In this document: piece by piece, positions 17,526 to 26,364 of the stretch
Layout of the letters: each line of letters starts with the position of its first letter
Numbering within the stretch: the stretch's first letter is position 1
Assembly: GCA_022041995.1 (NCBI GenBank)
Contig: CP074381.1
Location: 2,852,001-2,916,000 of the forward strand
Direction of reading: 5' to 3'
Source: Cupriavidus necator
GTDB lineage: Bacteria > Pseudomonadota > Gammaproteobacteria > Burkholderiales > Burkholderiaceae
Length of the DNA: 64,000 bases
Position numbers and translations under genes: made by a program
Notes under the pieces: generated by a model
The model's database searches: none
What the model was told of the DNA's origin: nothing
The model's input: only the letters and a program-made list of their open reading frames with translations

Positions 17526-17628
17526 TACGAAACCGTTCGGTTACGTACAGATTCCTGCCTGGCTGTACGAAACTAGGCTTGCTCATATTTGGTACATGGT
17601 CTAAGATTCGTACATGACTAACGTACAT
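17526..17628. promoter_or_regulatory. Candidate res/operator region of the serine recombinase
   Basis: The gap between the divergent coiled-coil and recombinase genes holds a near-perfect 22-bp palindrome (17526-17547, TACGAAACCG facing CGGTTACGTA). An inverted pair TGTACGAA (17564-17571) and TTCGTACA (17607-17614) follows, then a further ACGTACA (17621-17627). Paired half-sites of this kind next to a resolvase gene are the usual form of res sites, which also repress the promoter. Confidence 0.55.
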
Positions 17629-17639
17629 GCAGGGGGACC

Positions 17640-18227
17640 ATGAGCAGAGTCTTTGCCTATTGCCGCGTTTCCACCGCCGACCAAACCACCGCCAACCAGC
17701 GCCGCGAGATCGAGGCAGCCGGCTTCGCGATCGACAAGCGGCGCATCGTCGAGGAGAGCATCAGCGGCTCCGTGGCGGCGTCGGAGCGGCCCGGCTTCGC
17801 CAAGCTGCTCGATCGAATGGAGGAAGGAGACGCGCTGATCGTCACCAAGCTGGACCGGCTGGGCCGCAACGCGATGGACGTGCGTGCCACGGTCGAGCAT
17901 CTCGCCGAGATGGGCGTGCGGGTGCATTGCCTGGCCCTGGGCGGTGTCGACCTGACGAGCCCGGCAGGAAAGATGACGATGGGCGTGATCGCCGCCGTCG
18001 CCGAATTCGAGCGCGATCTGCTGATCGAGCGCACGCAGGCTGGCATCAACCGCGCCAAGGCCGCCGGGAAGGCGTTCGGTCGCCCGCCGGCGCTCACACC
18101 CGAACAGCAACAGCAGGCGGCCCAACGCATCGCCGCCGGCGACGCCATCGCCGCCATCGCGCGCGACTTCAGCACGACGAGGCAGACGATCATGCGCCTG
18201 CGCACCAAACACGCTGCGACGGCTTAA
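17640..18227 (+). CDS. Serine recombinase (resolvase/invertase family)
   Basis: Small serine recombinase, 195 residues. The N-terminal catalytic domain has the nucleophile Ser11 ([10 protein letters not shown]), then [13 protein letters not shown] and the E-helix [20 protein letters not shown]; a C-terminal helix-turn-helix (~160-190, [18 protein letters not shown]) binds DNA. Such enzymes resolve multimers or invert DNA. The clustered palindromic sites just upstream suggest a resolvase with an adjacent res site, as plasmids and Tn3-type elements have. I found no invertible segment or terminal repeats nearby. It heads a rightward run of small genes. Confidence 0.88.
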   Translation: MSRVFAYCRVSTADQTTANQRREIEAAGFAIDKRRIVEESISGSVAASERPGFAKLLDRMEEGDALIVTKLDRLGRNAMDVRATVEHLAEMGVRVHCLALGGVDLTSPAGKMTMGVIAAVAEFERDLLIERTQAGINRAKAAGKAFGRPPALTPEQQQQAAQRIAAGDAIAAIARDFSTTRQTIMRLRTKHAATA

Positions 18228-18246
18228 CCGCTCGCGACCGGAGATC

Positions 18247-18453
18247 ATGATGGTGTACATCGAAAACCAAGGCGCCCTATTCCGGGGCCCAGCTCGAGGC
18301 GTGCCGTTGGAAGTGTGGAGCGCCCGTGAAGGCAAGTTCGTTCCCTACAAGGGCAGCAGGGACAAGCCGATCGACTGGGGGCACCTAATCGATGAGGACG
18401 AAGCTCGGGTGCTGATGAAGCGAGAGAGCCACCAATCTGAGCAGGAGAGCTAG
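18247..18453 (+). CDS. Small hypothetical protein, rightward island operon
   Basis: Unrecognised 68-residue acidic protein starting MMVYIENQGA, with no membrane segment. It begins 19 bp after the serine recombinase, and its stop (TAG) directly abuts the ATG of the next gene, so these are likely cotranscribed. Confidence 0.5.
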   Translation: MMVYIENQGALFRGPARGVPLEVWSAREGKFVPYKGSRDKPIDWGHLIDEDEARVLMKRESHQSEQES

Positions 18454-18636
18454 ATGCCACCGATCCCAAGCCCCAAAGAGCGCCCCGAACTGTACGACTA
18501 CGGCGATGTGCCGGAGGACAGGAAGCTATCGGCCAAGTACGTCGCGCGCACGATGCCTGAGCACGTCAAGAAGCTGATCGCCGAGCGGCACGCCAAGGCA
18601 ACCACTCCTGCGCAAAATAACGACGCGTCCGAATAG
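18454..18636 (+). CDS. Small hypothetical protein, rightward island operon
   Basis: Unrecognised 60-residue charged protein with LSAKYVARTMPEHVKKLI as its most helix-like part. Its start codon follows the previous stop without a gap, and GGAG lies just upstream, which supports real coupled translation. Confidence 0.5.
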   Translation: MPPIPSPKERPELYDYGDVPEDRKLSAKYVARTMPEHVKKLIAERHAKATTPAQNNDASE

Positions 18637-18802
18637 CGCCCGAGATTTGCGGCCAGCGCCTTAAGTACATGATTTGGAAGGACTGCCAGGGCTAGAGCAA
18701 CAGCCTTTTAAGCTGCTGCTTTTCACAGGATTCTGTGCGGCCGTGCTTGATGACTCCAACGGTGTGCGCGATGACGATGCGCGACACCGCAGGAGAACAG
18801 AC

Positions 18803-19000
18803 ATGCAGTATTTGACGCCGGCCCAAGTATCCGAACGATACAGCGGCCGCATCGCCGTAAGGACGCTCGCGAACTGGCGAAGTGCCGGCACTGGCCCGCG
18901 ATTCCTCCGCCTGGGCGGCGCAATCCTCTACCCGCGCGATGAGCTCGAGCGATGGGAGAAGCGCCGCACGGTCAGCGCCACGAACGAGTACCGAAGCTAG
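18803..19000 (+). CDS. Excisionase/AlpA-like helix-turn-helix protein
   Basis: A 65-residue MerR-type winged-helix protein. The pattern LTPAQVSERYSGRIAVRTLANWR...GPRFLRLGG...YPRDELERWE is typical of small excisionases and AlpA-type activators, which bend DNA at att sites or switch on replication or excision genes. The start at 18803 was chosen because AGGAGA lies 8 nt upstream and the domain begins at once; the frame extends to 18674. Its stop overlaps the end of the antisense zinc-ribbon gene by 4 bp. Confidence 0.75.
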   Translation: MQYLTPAQVSERYSGRIAVRTLANWRSAGTGPRFLRLGGAILYPRDELERWEKRRTVSATNEYRS

Positions 19001-19236
19001 GCCGTCAACTCTACAGCGACAACCTCGCCAGGCCACAGCGGCGACACGTCGTCGTTCGGCCTGCATTCAGCGTTCTGCAGGCCGCAGGCGCAGATGCAAC
19101 TCTCGTTCTCGCCAACCTTCTCGCGTCCGCAGTTCGCGCAGACGAACTCCATGAGCTCATCGTCGCAAGGACGCGCGAGAACGCGCCCATAGCACGATGC
19201 GCACACGTGTTGCGTGATCGACCAACGCTTAGCCAT
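18997..19236 (-). CDS. Small zinc-ribbon protein of the island
   Basis: Unrecognised 79-residue protein with repeated Cys pairs (VCASC, VCANC, CICACG) that suggest a zinc ribbon. It has a good ribosome site (AAGGAG) and overlaps the upstream gene by 8 bp. It ends a three-gene leftward run (20040 to 18997). Confidence 0.55.
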   Translation of the reverse strand: MAKRWSITQHVCASCYGRVLARPCDDELMEFVCANCGREKVGENESCICACGLQNAECRPNDDVSPLWPGEVVAVELTA

Positions 19237-19423
19237 GCCTGCTCTCCTTGCCTGCCAGGCGCTGCTCGAGTTCGTCGGTCATTTCGCGCAACATGTCATC
19301 CACGAGCGCCACTCGCACGCGCCGGCTCGACGCGCGACGCCGACGCTGCAATCGGGCAGCGGGTTTGACGAGCAGATCATCGAGTAGGCTCGCGATCTCT
19401 TTCATGGTTTCGTTGTTGTTCAT
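19229..19423 (-). CDS. Small helical hypothetical protein of the island
   Basis: Unrecognised 64-residue protein, two amphipathic helices split by an Arg-rich stretch. GGAGGAGG precedes the start. It overlaps the preceding gene by 4 bp and the following one by 8 bp, so the three are tightly coupled. Confidence 0.5.
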   Translation of the reverse strand: MNNNETMKEIASLLDDLLVKPAARLQRRRRASSRRVRVALVDDMLREMTDELEQRLAGKESRHG

Positions 19424-20040
19424 TTTTCGACCTCCTCCGCTGCAATATTGATCCCCTTGGCACCAAGCTCGCGCCAGCGCTCGTTGAGACGCCGGAACGC
19501 ACTGATGATCCTTCCGGTCAGGGCTTTGTCGCCCGCGTCTCGAAGAATCGAACCGAGAGCGTCCCCCAGTTCGTCAAGCTGCTCGCAAAAGCGCTCCGCG
19601 TTTCGCTCGCTCTCGTGATGACGCGCCCACAAGGCCGAGCTATCGCGCAGGATGGCCGCTGCCGCCTTAGCCATCATGGGATTCTTGACGCGAGTGGCGC
19701 GACTTCCGGTCTCCGGATCTGTCGGCCACGCCGTATCCAGCATCGCGATCGCCACTGCATCAAGCAGAGCCAGACGCGCGTCGAACGCCATTGGCTCGCC
19801 GCTCGCGACCGGCACGACGGCGCTCACCACCGGTGCAGGAAACGTCGGCGGCAGCGGCATGTCTGCGGGCTGCTGCTCGCGCATCCGCGCAGCCCGGCAC
19901 CACGTATGCCAAGTTCCGGCTGGCACGTTCGGAAAAAGTTTGCGCACGACACGCTGCGCCTCGACTCGGCCAAGGCGGGCGGCATGCTCTTCTAGGAGGC
20001 GCAGGGCCTCCGCTCGATCTGGGTGTTGGTCTCGCGCCAT
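19420..20040 (-). CDS. Helix-turn-helix-like island protein
   Basis: Unrecognised 206-residue soluble protein. The N-terminal ~60 residues (LLEEHAARLGRVEAQRVVRK...VPAGTWHTWCRAA) look like a DNA-binding helix-turn-helix, followed by a Pro-rich linker and a helical C-terminal half. It could be a regulator or a small packaging protein; neither is proven. MARDQHPDRAEAL at 20040 was taken as start, though the frame is open to 20073. It leads the three-gene leftward run, next to the inverted-repeat region. Confidence 0.5.
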   Translation of the reverse strand: MARDQHPDRAEALRLLEEHAARLGRVEAQRVVRKLFPNVPAGTWHTWCRAARMREQQPADMPLPPTFPAPVVSAVVPVASGEPMAFDARLALLDAVAIAMLDTAWPTDPETGSRATRVKNPMMAKAAAAILRDSSALWARHHESERNAERFCEQLDELGDALGSILRDAGDKALTGRIISAFRRLNERWRELGAKGINIAAEEVEK

Positions 20041-20714
20041 AGATGGATGCGTGCATTCAATGAATACATGCATTGTCGGTTCACGACGCTGACCGGCCTA
20101 GTCACTGGCCCGAACGCACGATTTCCGGTGTGCGCGGCGCATGTTTATCCAGGGCCGAACCGGCCCCATCGCCGCCTGCCTCAGCGCTCTGCTTGAGCCG
20201 CCGCAGAACGCCATTGTCCGGCCGGTTGTACACAACCAAACGACAACCTTGCTGTTGCGCGCAAGCCAATTCAGTGGAATGGCAGGCTGACCACTGCCCA
20301 TCTCGATGCAGCAGAGCCGCCAGACTGAGGCGCTGGGTCGAGGCCGACGCAGAGGTTATTGGTTAGCGCACAGGTAATGACACCGGTTATACCCGCAAAG
20401 CCTTGCCGGGCTTGGGTTTCCGGGACTTTCTAACTTTCCAACCAGTTTTCCGCCGAAGAGAGACACATAGAGAAGTAGACACAATGTTCGGGTCTGAGTG
20501 GTGCGACTACAGGCACCCCCCTCCCTCTTAATCTCTATTTCTAGAAAAATAGGTTAGAAAGTTAGAAACCCAAGCTGGACAAGGCTTTGCGGGATAACCT
20601 TGGTCCGAACTTGGAGCATAACCGGCAGGCAAGGTTATACGAATGCGATCCTACCACCCGGCCACGGCAGGCAGGCGCCACTACGTCGCGTAGTCGGTCA
20701 CACGAAGCTAGCTG
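20041..20714. other. Non-coding region with candidate replication origin
   Basis: About 670 bp without a convincing gene, lying between the helix-turn-helix gene and the RloC-like gene and just beyond the replication-protein operon. The left ~300 bp shows nothing clear. The right part holds five GGTTAT motifs in both orientations (20354, 20385, 20594, 20618 and 20633, the third and fourth inverted), a long inverted repeat, and an AT-rich centre with ATTTCTAGAAAAAT at 20537-20550. Iteron-like motifs plus a cruciform next to a primase/helicase gene point to an origin. Confidence 0.5.
20385..20599. repeat. Long imperfect inverted repeat
   Basis: The left arm (20385-20443, 59 bp) and right arm (20552-20599, 48 bp) are inverted copies that align almost throughout, apart from a 10-bp insertion in the left arm (20421-20430), one extra base and a few mismatches. 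They flank ~108 bp with an AT-rich end. Both arms begin at the outer side with GGTTAT-type motifs. Confidence 0.8.
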
Positions 20715-23174
20715 CTAGGGCCGACGGATGAAAGCAAGCGTTCTGCGAGTGAAGTCCGTCAGCTCTGCATCGTTGATGAGCTCGGTCGCATATGCCGCGT
20801 TCGTATCGTGGTGGAACCGGTTCGCGTAATCCAGTAGCGCGCGCAGCTCCCGGGCATTGGCCGCGCTCATGATTTCTTGCGGTGTTCCGGCCCGCGTCTC
20901 GCAAAGATCCTGAAACCGGCCGAGCATACTGCCGGGCGTGAAAATGTTCGGATAGGCGACGCGGCAGAATGACTCCAACATCGGTCTGAGGGATTCGGCG
21001 ACCTGCCGCTCGGTAGCCGGGTCAGCCTGATCCAGATACTCCACCGCCGCAGCGTACCGCCGATCATGCACCGTCACCATCGCTGCATTCACGTCCCACG
21101 CGGCGAGGATTGACCCTTGCCCCGAGCGCCGAACCTCCAAGGCAGTCTTCTGCATTTGCTGGCACTTATCCCACACGCCGAGCAGAAACGGCTTCGAGTG
21201 CGAGAGAACCACCATGCCCGCCACATCGCGGGCCAGACGGTCCATCTCCTGCAGCGTATGCAGCGTGCGGTGTTCGTCGAGGCTCGTCATCGGGTCGTCG
21301 ATGACAACAATTCTCTGAGCGCGCTGTGGGTCGTTCTGCAGGCTCGCGAAGAAGAAGGCTAACGCCAGCGTGTTGCGGTCGCCGGCGCTGAGGGTGTTGC
21401 TGAAGCTTGGGTCGCCGGGATTCCCCGACAACGGGACTGGATTGCCATCGATCAGCAGTGTGTAGTTGGCTGCCGAGCCGCCGCGCGTGTTCACGGGGTC
21501 GACAGGCCCGACGCGGAAACTGGCATTGAAGCGTTGGAGAAATTCGTTGATCGCTATCCCGTAAGCGGGGAATGCGGCTTGCCGGTGTTGATCGAGCGCG
21601 GTCCGCGCAGCTCGGCGCCGCTGCTCAGTGGCGGCCTTCGCCGCCTTTTCCGCGAGATACGCGTCGCAGAGCGGCGCGATCGCGGGATCGTGTCTCGCCT
21701 CGACCGCCCGTAGATTGGCTAGATCGCCCGCCAACGTCGCCACATTGGCCTCGCGAGCTTGTTCTTTCACCGTTTCAAGCTGGGTGTTGGTGGCGGCCAA
21801 CTGGTCCGAGATCTCGCGAATCCTGTCGCACTGGGCGTTGTGCTCGGCGATCGCACGCTCGACATCTGCCGGTACGCTCACCGCGTCCAGCAGCGCGGAC
21901 ACTTTGGCCTCGAGCAGGCGCTCAATCGGCTCCCGGGCTGACTTCCATGTTCGGGCGATCGCCGCAGTGTCGATCTCGATGCCAGGAACTTCGGCGAACG
22001 CTTTCCAGAACGTCTGGCGCTCCACGCTCTCGCGTATGCTGCGCTCGAAGGCCGCCGGGACATCGCCACCTTGAGATGCCCGGAACGCGCGGGCCGCGTC
22101 TGTGATCTCTCGCTTCAAACCGTTGTAGGCGTCCCCGAAGTAAGCACGGTAGTGAGCAAGGACCGGAGAGCCTGCCAGGTCTTGGGCGCAGAAGGGGCAT
22201 TCACCATGCCCGTGTTCGGCCAGATGACCAGCAAACCCCATTCCCTGTCCCACCCAAGCCTCGCCTCCGCGACCGAGCTGGCTGAGATGATCCTGCACGC
22301 GTCCCAGGGCGCTGGCGTCGAGGTCGGGCAGGCCCTTGGCGAGCAGCCCGCGAAGCGCCTCAAGGTCGATCTTCGGCAGTGAGAGCGGTGGGAAAGTCGG
22401 TGTCTCTGCCACCCTGCCAGCGTCGCGCGCCGCAGCGAGACGACGCTCGGCCTCCTCAATCGCTTGGGGCAAGTCGGGTACCGGCGCCAAGGCGCAGAAG
22501 GCGTCAACCGAGAGGTTGCCCCTGGCCCCCGCCGGTATGGCGCTTTCCCGGTCCCGGAGTTCACCATTGTGGACCTCGATCCTATCGACCTCTGCCTGCA
22601 GTGCCCGGGTCAAAGCTATGCCCTGAGCGCCGACGATCAATTCGTGGAGGTTCTGCCGGTGCGTCGTGCCGACCTCCATACCGGAGAAGACGTTCTCCGT
22701 GACGAAGGCGTCGTCGAAAATGGCAATTTCCGGGGCCGTACGGGTCCAGGCGCCGTTTTGGAAAACGGCGGGCGCGCCGCCGCCAGTATCAACGACCACA
22801 TGCGGCGGGTGGGGAGCACCGAGCCGAGCCCGCTCGGTAACGAGCTCCGCCCGACCGGATGCGAGCGACCGCAAGATCGCCGCCAGCGTTGTCTTGCCGC
22901 GTGCGTTCTCGGCATAGATGATAGTCAGTCGGCTGAATGGAAGCTGAGCACCAGCAGCAACGTTGTCGAATTTGCCAACGTTGCGCAGCAGATTGAATTT
23001 CCGGACCACGAGACACGCCCCCAACGGCTCCCCGGTAGTATTCGCGAGGTTGTCGTTCGTGGGGAGCACACCTTTTTCTAGCAGCTCTCCACCGGGAATC
23101 AAACCCTGCCGGAATGATCGACGAAGGTCGGGCACGTATGGGACCAAGAGGAAGCCCGCTCGAGGCGGGCTCAA
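20715..23174 (-). CDS. AAA_13-type ATPase with zinc hook, RloC/PrrC-like (candidate anticodon nuclease)
   Basis: An ABC/SMC-like ATPase of 819 residues. Seen: Walker A ENARGKTT (~89-96), the AAA_13 block FDDAFVTENVF (~153-163), a coiled coil interrupted by a zinc-hook CPFC (326-329), the signature NTLSAGDRNTLALAFFF, Walker B VVIDDPMTSLDE (~623-634) and an H-loop VVLSHSK. The C-terminal ~90 residues have Arg730-x3-Glu734 (LRPMLES) and later His788-His789-Asp (NRFHHD). This layout fits RloC, a phage-defence anticodon nuclease, and its relative PrrC; the active-site match is inference. A generic AAA_13 or Septu-type ATPase is the alternative. The start is uncertain: GTG at 23009 gives the common VVRKFNLL beginning. 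Confidence 0.7.
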   Translation of the reverse strand: MSPPRAGFLLVPYVPDLRRSFRQGLIPGGELLEKGVLPTNDNLANTTGEPLGACLVVRKFNLLRNVGKFDNVAAGAQLPFSRLTIIYAENARGKTTLAAILRSLASGRAELVTERARLGAPHPPHVVVDTGGGAPAVFQNGAWTRTAPEIAIFDDAFVTENVFSGMEVGTTHRQNLHELIVGAQGIALTRALQAEVDRIEVHNGELRDRESAIPAGARGNLSVDAFCALAPVPDLPQAIEEAERRLAAARDAGRVAETPTFPPLSLPKIDLEALRGLLAKGLPDLDASALGRVQDHLSQLGRGGEAWVGQGMGFAGHLAEHGHGECPFCAQDLAGSPVLAHYRAYFGDAYNGLKREITDAARAFRASQGGDVPAAFERSIRESVERQTFWKAFAEVPGIEIDTAAIARTWKSAREPIERLLEAKVSALLDAVSVPADVERAIAEHNAQCDRIREISDQLAATNTQLETVKEQAREANVATLAGDLANLRAVEARHDPAIAPLCDAYLAEKAAKAATEQRRRAARTALDQHRQAAFPAYGIAINEFLQRFNASFRVGPVDPVNTRGGSAANYTLLIDGNPVPLSGNPGDPSFSNTLSAGDRNTLALAFFFASLQNDPQRAQRIVVIDDPMTSLDEHRTLHTLQEMDRLARDVAGMVVLSHSKPFLLGVWDKCQQMQKTALEVRRSGQGSILAAWDVNAAMVTVHDRRYAAAVEYLDQADPATERQVAESLRPMLESFCRVAYPNIFTPGSMLGRFQDLCETRAGTPQEIMSAANARELRALLDYANRFHHDTNAAYATELINDAELTDFTRRTLAFIRRP

Positions 23175-23217
23175 ATTCGGTCAGTCGGCCCTGTCCCTCC
23201 CCGGCGCCCGCGCCGCG

Positions 23218-26200
23218 TTAGAACTGCTCACCGTTGACCTCGGCTTGATCTTCCCCATCCACCAAGATGCTCTTGAGGGGTACGCGTGAACACTTGTCCG
23301 TGCCGATACCCGGAAAGTGCACCGCCTTGTTCCCACTATTGTCCGCACCCGGCATCTCGCGGAGCGAGCGCCTCAACGTATCCGGACTCGCGAAGTGCGT
23401 GCCTTTCAGCAGTTCGGCGCGCGACGCCGTGCCCTTGTTGCTGACGTACATCCAGCCACTGGACACCCGAACGCCGTACAGCGCGAGCGCCGCGCTCGCC
23501 GTTTCCGGCGTCACCTGGACGCCCTCGACATCGCGATGATCTGCGCGACGTACCAGCGCGCCGAACAGGACTTGTTCGCCGCTGTTGAGCCGCACGGCCT
23601 TGCCGAACATCGCATCGATCACGCTGGCGCGCCCCTCGCCCTCGTCGATAAAGTCAGCCCATTCGAACGAGCCGATCCAGTGCCGCGCCTGCTCGGCGGT
23701 CACCTCCGCCGAACTGTGCAGCGACCATGCGCCGGCCAGTAGCGTGCCGTACTGGTCGCCGTCGCGCTGGGAGCCGAACCTATTCGCAGCGACGGCGGCG
23801 AACGTCTGGATGTTCTTGAGGGTGACCGGCAGCAAATTGATGGAGCGCCGCAACAGTCGCCCCGCATAGCCATCGCGGCGAAGCGTCGCGAGCTCCTCTA
23901 CGATCCTCTCCCATGCCCCAGCCTCGAACCCATCTCGCTTCGGCCGGAGATCGAGCACGCTGATGCGCTCAACGTCGGCTTGCTGCTTGAGCGACACGCC
24001 AACCGACGAGAACGCAAACATCGAGCGCGTGCGAAATGCCATCGCTTGGCCGCCTGGGGTTCCCTTCACCGTGCGCGCAGCGGTGTTGCTAGACGCTTGT
24101 CTAGCCAGCGCGAGCATGTTCTGCACGCGGCGCGCGTCCTGTTCCTCAGCGCCCTCGAACTCGTCGAAAAGCACCGGCAGCGCGTCGTCCTGCAGGTCTT
24201 GCCTGACGCCGGCATCAGTCGAATTACCGTTGAGAAATTGTGCCCAGCCTGCATGTCCATCGGGCCCGCCATTGACGAGTTCGTGTACGAACTGGGTCAT
24301 GAGCGAGGTCTTGCCGGATCCCGTACCTCCCGTAACCCATACGTGCGGACGCCAGCGCAACGCTCCGCAGAGAGGAGCTAGTGCGATCCAGCCGGAAAGC
24401 AGCGCGGCGGATGCAGGACGCTTCCACCTAAAGCGCCCGGCGATCTGCAGAATGCGGCGCGCTTCGTCGTCGGATAGTGGGATAGCACTCGGAGAGGGCA
24501 GCGCGAAGTTCGCGGGATAGATGGACTTCGATTTGATCTTCGTGAGCGCCGTCTCCACGCCGTCGACAATCAGGCGGTCTCCAAGATGCAGAACGGTGCG
24601 GCCAGCATCCGTCCATCCCCCCCGGCCTCGCTTCACGTCGGGGTTGAACACGCCACGCGCGTGAGCGCGTTGAACTAGGAACGAGATGGCCTGCTTTACG
24701 TCGATCCCACCTTTCTTGGGGAATTCGAGCTCCCACCAGTTCACGTCAGGCAGGAGTGCCAGTAGATCGCCCTCTCGAATGCTGCCGGCACGGAGATCCA
24801 TGATCTGCCGACTTGAGTGCGAGAAGATGTAGATCGTCTTGGCGTCACGAGCGCCACCGAGGACGGTGAACCCGGACTCAAGCGAGTCTGCAGTGGTGGC
24901 ATGCTGCCCCGCGCTCGCCCGTGCGACTGCGCCCGCCGCCTTCTCGTCATCGGCCGCGTCAGTCTGGGCCGCCATCCACCTGAGGGTCTGCGAACCCGTC
25001 ACGGCGCAGAGATCGGCCCATATCGCAGTCGCCCACGACACGCCGGCTTGCGGCAGTCGGACGGAGACGCCGTTTTCCTGGGCGATCTGCACAGTCTCGC
25101 GCTCTTGCTTGGGATCCGCTAAGACCTGCACTACAGCGTTCGGCATGAACTGGGCCGCGCTCTCAAGCGCCGCACATAGATCGCCGGATCCGTTGTACTC
25201 AACCAGCACGGCACCACGCCGAGACAGTCGGCCGGCCAATTCGGAATCGAACGTTGCCAGTCCGTCGACCGCGAATTGGATCTGGTCGAGCTCCGCCGAG
25301 CCGCACTTCGGAACAAGCCACAAAGGCAAAACGCGGGTTGCCTCGTCGAGTGTGTCATCGATAATTGCTTTCACGGCTCGCGCCCCCTCGCTCGCGCACA
25401 GGTCGTTGAAGTCGGTCGGGTTGCCGGCGAAGTTCGTGAAATCAGGCACCGCGACCATGCCGCCGATCGCCTCGGCAGCCTCGCGCGCACGCGTCACACC
25501 CGGGTTATTGATCGGCTTGACGGTCCAGCGATCGTTGTCCGCTGCCATGACGATCAGCGCGTCAGGGAAGCGCGCACGGATGACGCGCGCGACGGGCAGC
25601 AGGTTGCCCGCGTCGAACGCGACGATAACGGCGTGCCCAGTGGCTTCGTGCAGGCTGGCGCCTGTGGCATAGCCCTCGCAGATGATGATGACGAGTTTGC
25701 CATCGAGCTTCTGCGGCGTGCCGAACGAGTAGAACAGCCCCTCCTTCGCGCCGTCGGTCAGATAGTCCTTGTCCCGGTCGCCCAACAGCTTCGACGGAAA
25801 GATGGCCTGTAGACTGTGGATACGCTTCTTCGCGTCGCGGATCGGCACCAGCAGCGCGCGCTTGGAGATCAAGCGCACCTCGCCGGTTTCCGGGTGGACC
25901 TTCTCCCACACACCCACGCGCAGCCCGTGCGACTGGATCTGCTTGCGGGTCAGGTACGGGTGCTCGGTGCACTCTTCAGCCGCGTCCCAAATGCGTTCCG
26001 CCTCTGCGGCAGCGGCCGCGTGTCGGGCCCGCTCTGCTTCGGCGCGCTCGGCCTTCTGGCGCTCCATGCGCTTGCGCAACTCGCGGCGCTCAGCGGCCGT
26101 CAGAGGCTTCGTGGCCTTGCCGCTCCACGTGAATTTCTGATCGGTACCGTAGCGGCGGCAGCAGCCGAACGCTCCCGCCGGCTTGTTGCCGTCGAGGTGG

Positions 26201-26364
26201 AGGACTGCCCAGGCATTCCGCTGCCCCTTCTTGTCGCCATCGACGCGATAGCGATGCAGCTTGCCGTCCGCGATGATCTCGCCGATGACGTTGATGTCGC
26301 GCTCGTGCATCGCGGCGCGGAACTGCTCGATAATGTCGGAATGGGTTTGGAGAGCGGAAATCAT
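23218..26364 (-). CDS. Toprim-domain replication protein with helicase domain (primase-helicase type)
   Basis: A 1048-residue protein. An N-terminal DNA-binding region and a Lys/Arg/Glu helical stretch (~85-125) lead to a Toprim core (IICEGYATGASLHEATG, ~226-242; then AADND). The C-terminal half has Walker A GGTGSGKT (~679-686) and Walker B VLFDEFEG (~731-738), followed by an arginine-rich block of the DUF927 type. Such proteins prime and unwind DNA for satellites and islands. The start at 26364 has GGAGGT 6 nt upstream; the frame extends to 26541. It overlaps the preceding gene by 4 bp, and the RloC-like gene follows 43 bp later. It probably acts at the inverted-repeat region. Confidence 0.82.
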   Translation of the reverse strand: MISALQTHSDIIEQFRAAMHERDINVIGEIIADGKLHRYRVDGDKKGQRNAWAVLHLDGNKPAGAFGCCRRYGTDQKFTWSGKATKPLTAAERRELRKRMERQKAERAEAERARHAAAAAEAERIWDAAEECTEHPYLTRKQIQSHGLRVGVWEKVHPETGEVRLISKRALLVPIRDAKKRIHSLQAIFPSKLLGDRDKDYLTDGAKEGLFYSFGTPQKLDGKLVIIICEGYATGASLHEATGHAVIVAFDAGNLLPVARVIRARFPDALIVMAADNDRWTVKPINNPGVTRAREAAEAIGGMVAVPDFTNFAGNPTDFNDLCASEGARAVKAIIDDTLDEATRVLPLWLVPKCGSAELDQIQFAVDGLATFDSELAGRLSRRGAVLVEYNGSGDLCAALESAAQFMPNAVVQVLADPKQERETVQIAQENGVSVRLPQAGVSWATAIWADLCAVTGSQTLRWMAAQTDAADDEKAAGAVARASAGQHATTADSLESGFTVLGGARDAKTIYIFSHSSRQIMDLRAGSIREGDLLALLPDVNWWELEFPKKGGIDVKQAISFLVQRAHARGVFNPDVKRGRGGWTDAGRTVLHLGDRLIVDGVETALTKIKSKSIYPANFALPSPSAIPLSDDEARRILQIAGRFRWKRPASAALLSGWIALAPLCGALRWRPHVWVTGGTGSGKTSLMTQFVHELVNGGPDGHAGWAQFLNGNSTDAGVRQDLQDDALPVLFDEFEGAEEQDARRVQNMLALARQASSNTAARTVKGTPGGQAMAFRTRSMFAFSSVGVSLKQQADVERISVLDLRPKRDGFEAGAWERIVEELATLRRDGYAGRLLRRSINLLPVTLKNIQTFAAVAANRFGSQRDGDQYGTLLAGAWSLHSSAEVTAEQARHWIGSFEWADFIDEGEGRASVIDAMFGKAVRLNSGEQVLFGALVRRADHRDVEGVQVTPETASAALALYGVRVSSGWMYVSNKGTASRAELLKGTHFASPDTLRRSLREMPGADNSGNKAVHFPGIGTDKCSRVPLKSILVDGEDQAEVNGEQF

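Noticed and set aside
20098..20301. 67-codon minus-strand frame in the origin-like gap
   Set aside because: No ribosome site and no resemblance to known proteins; it lies in a region better explained as non-coding.
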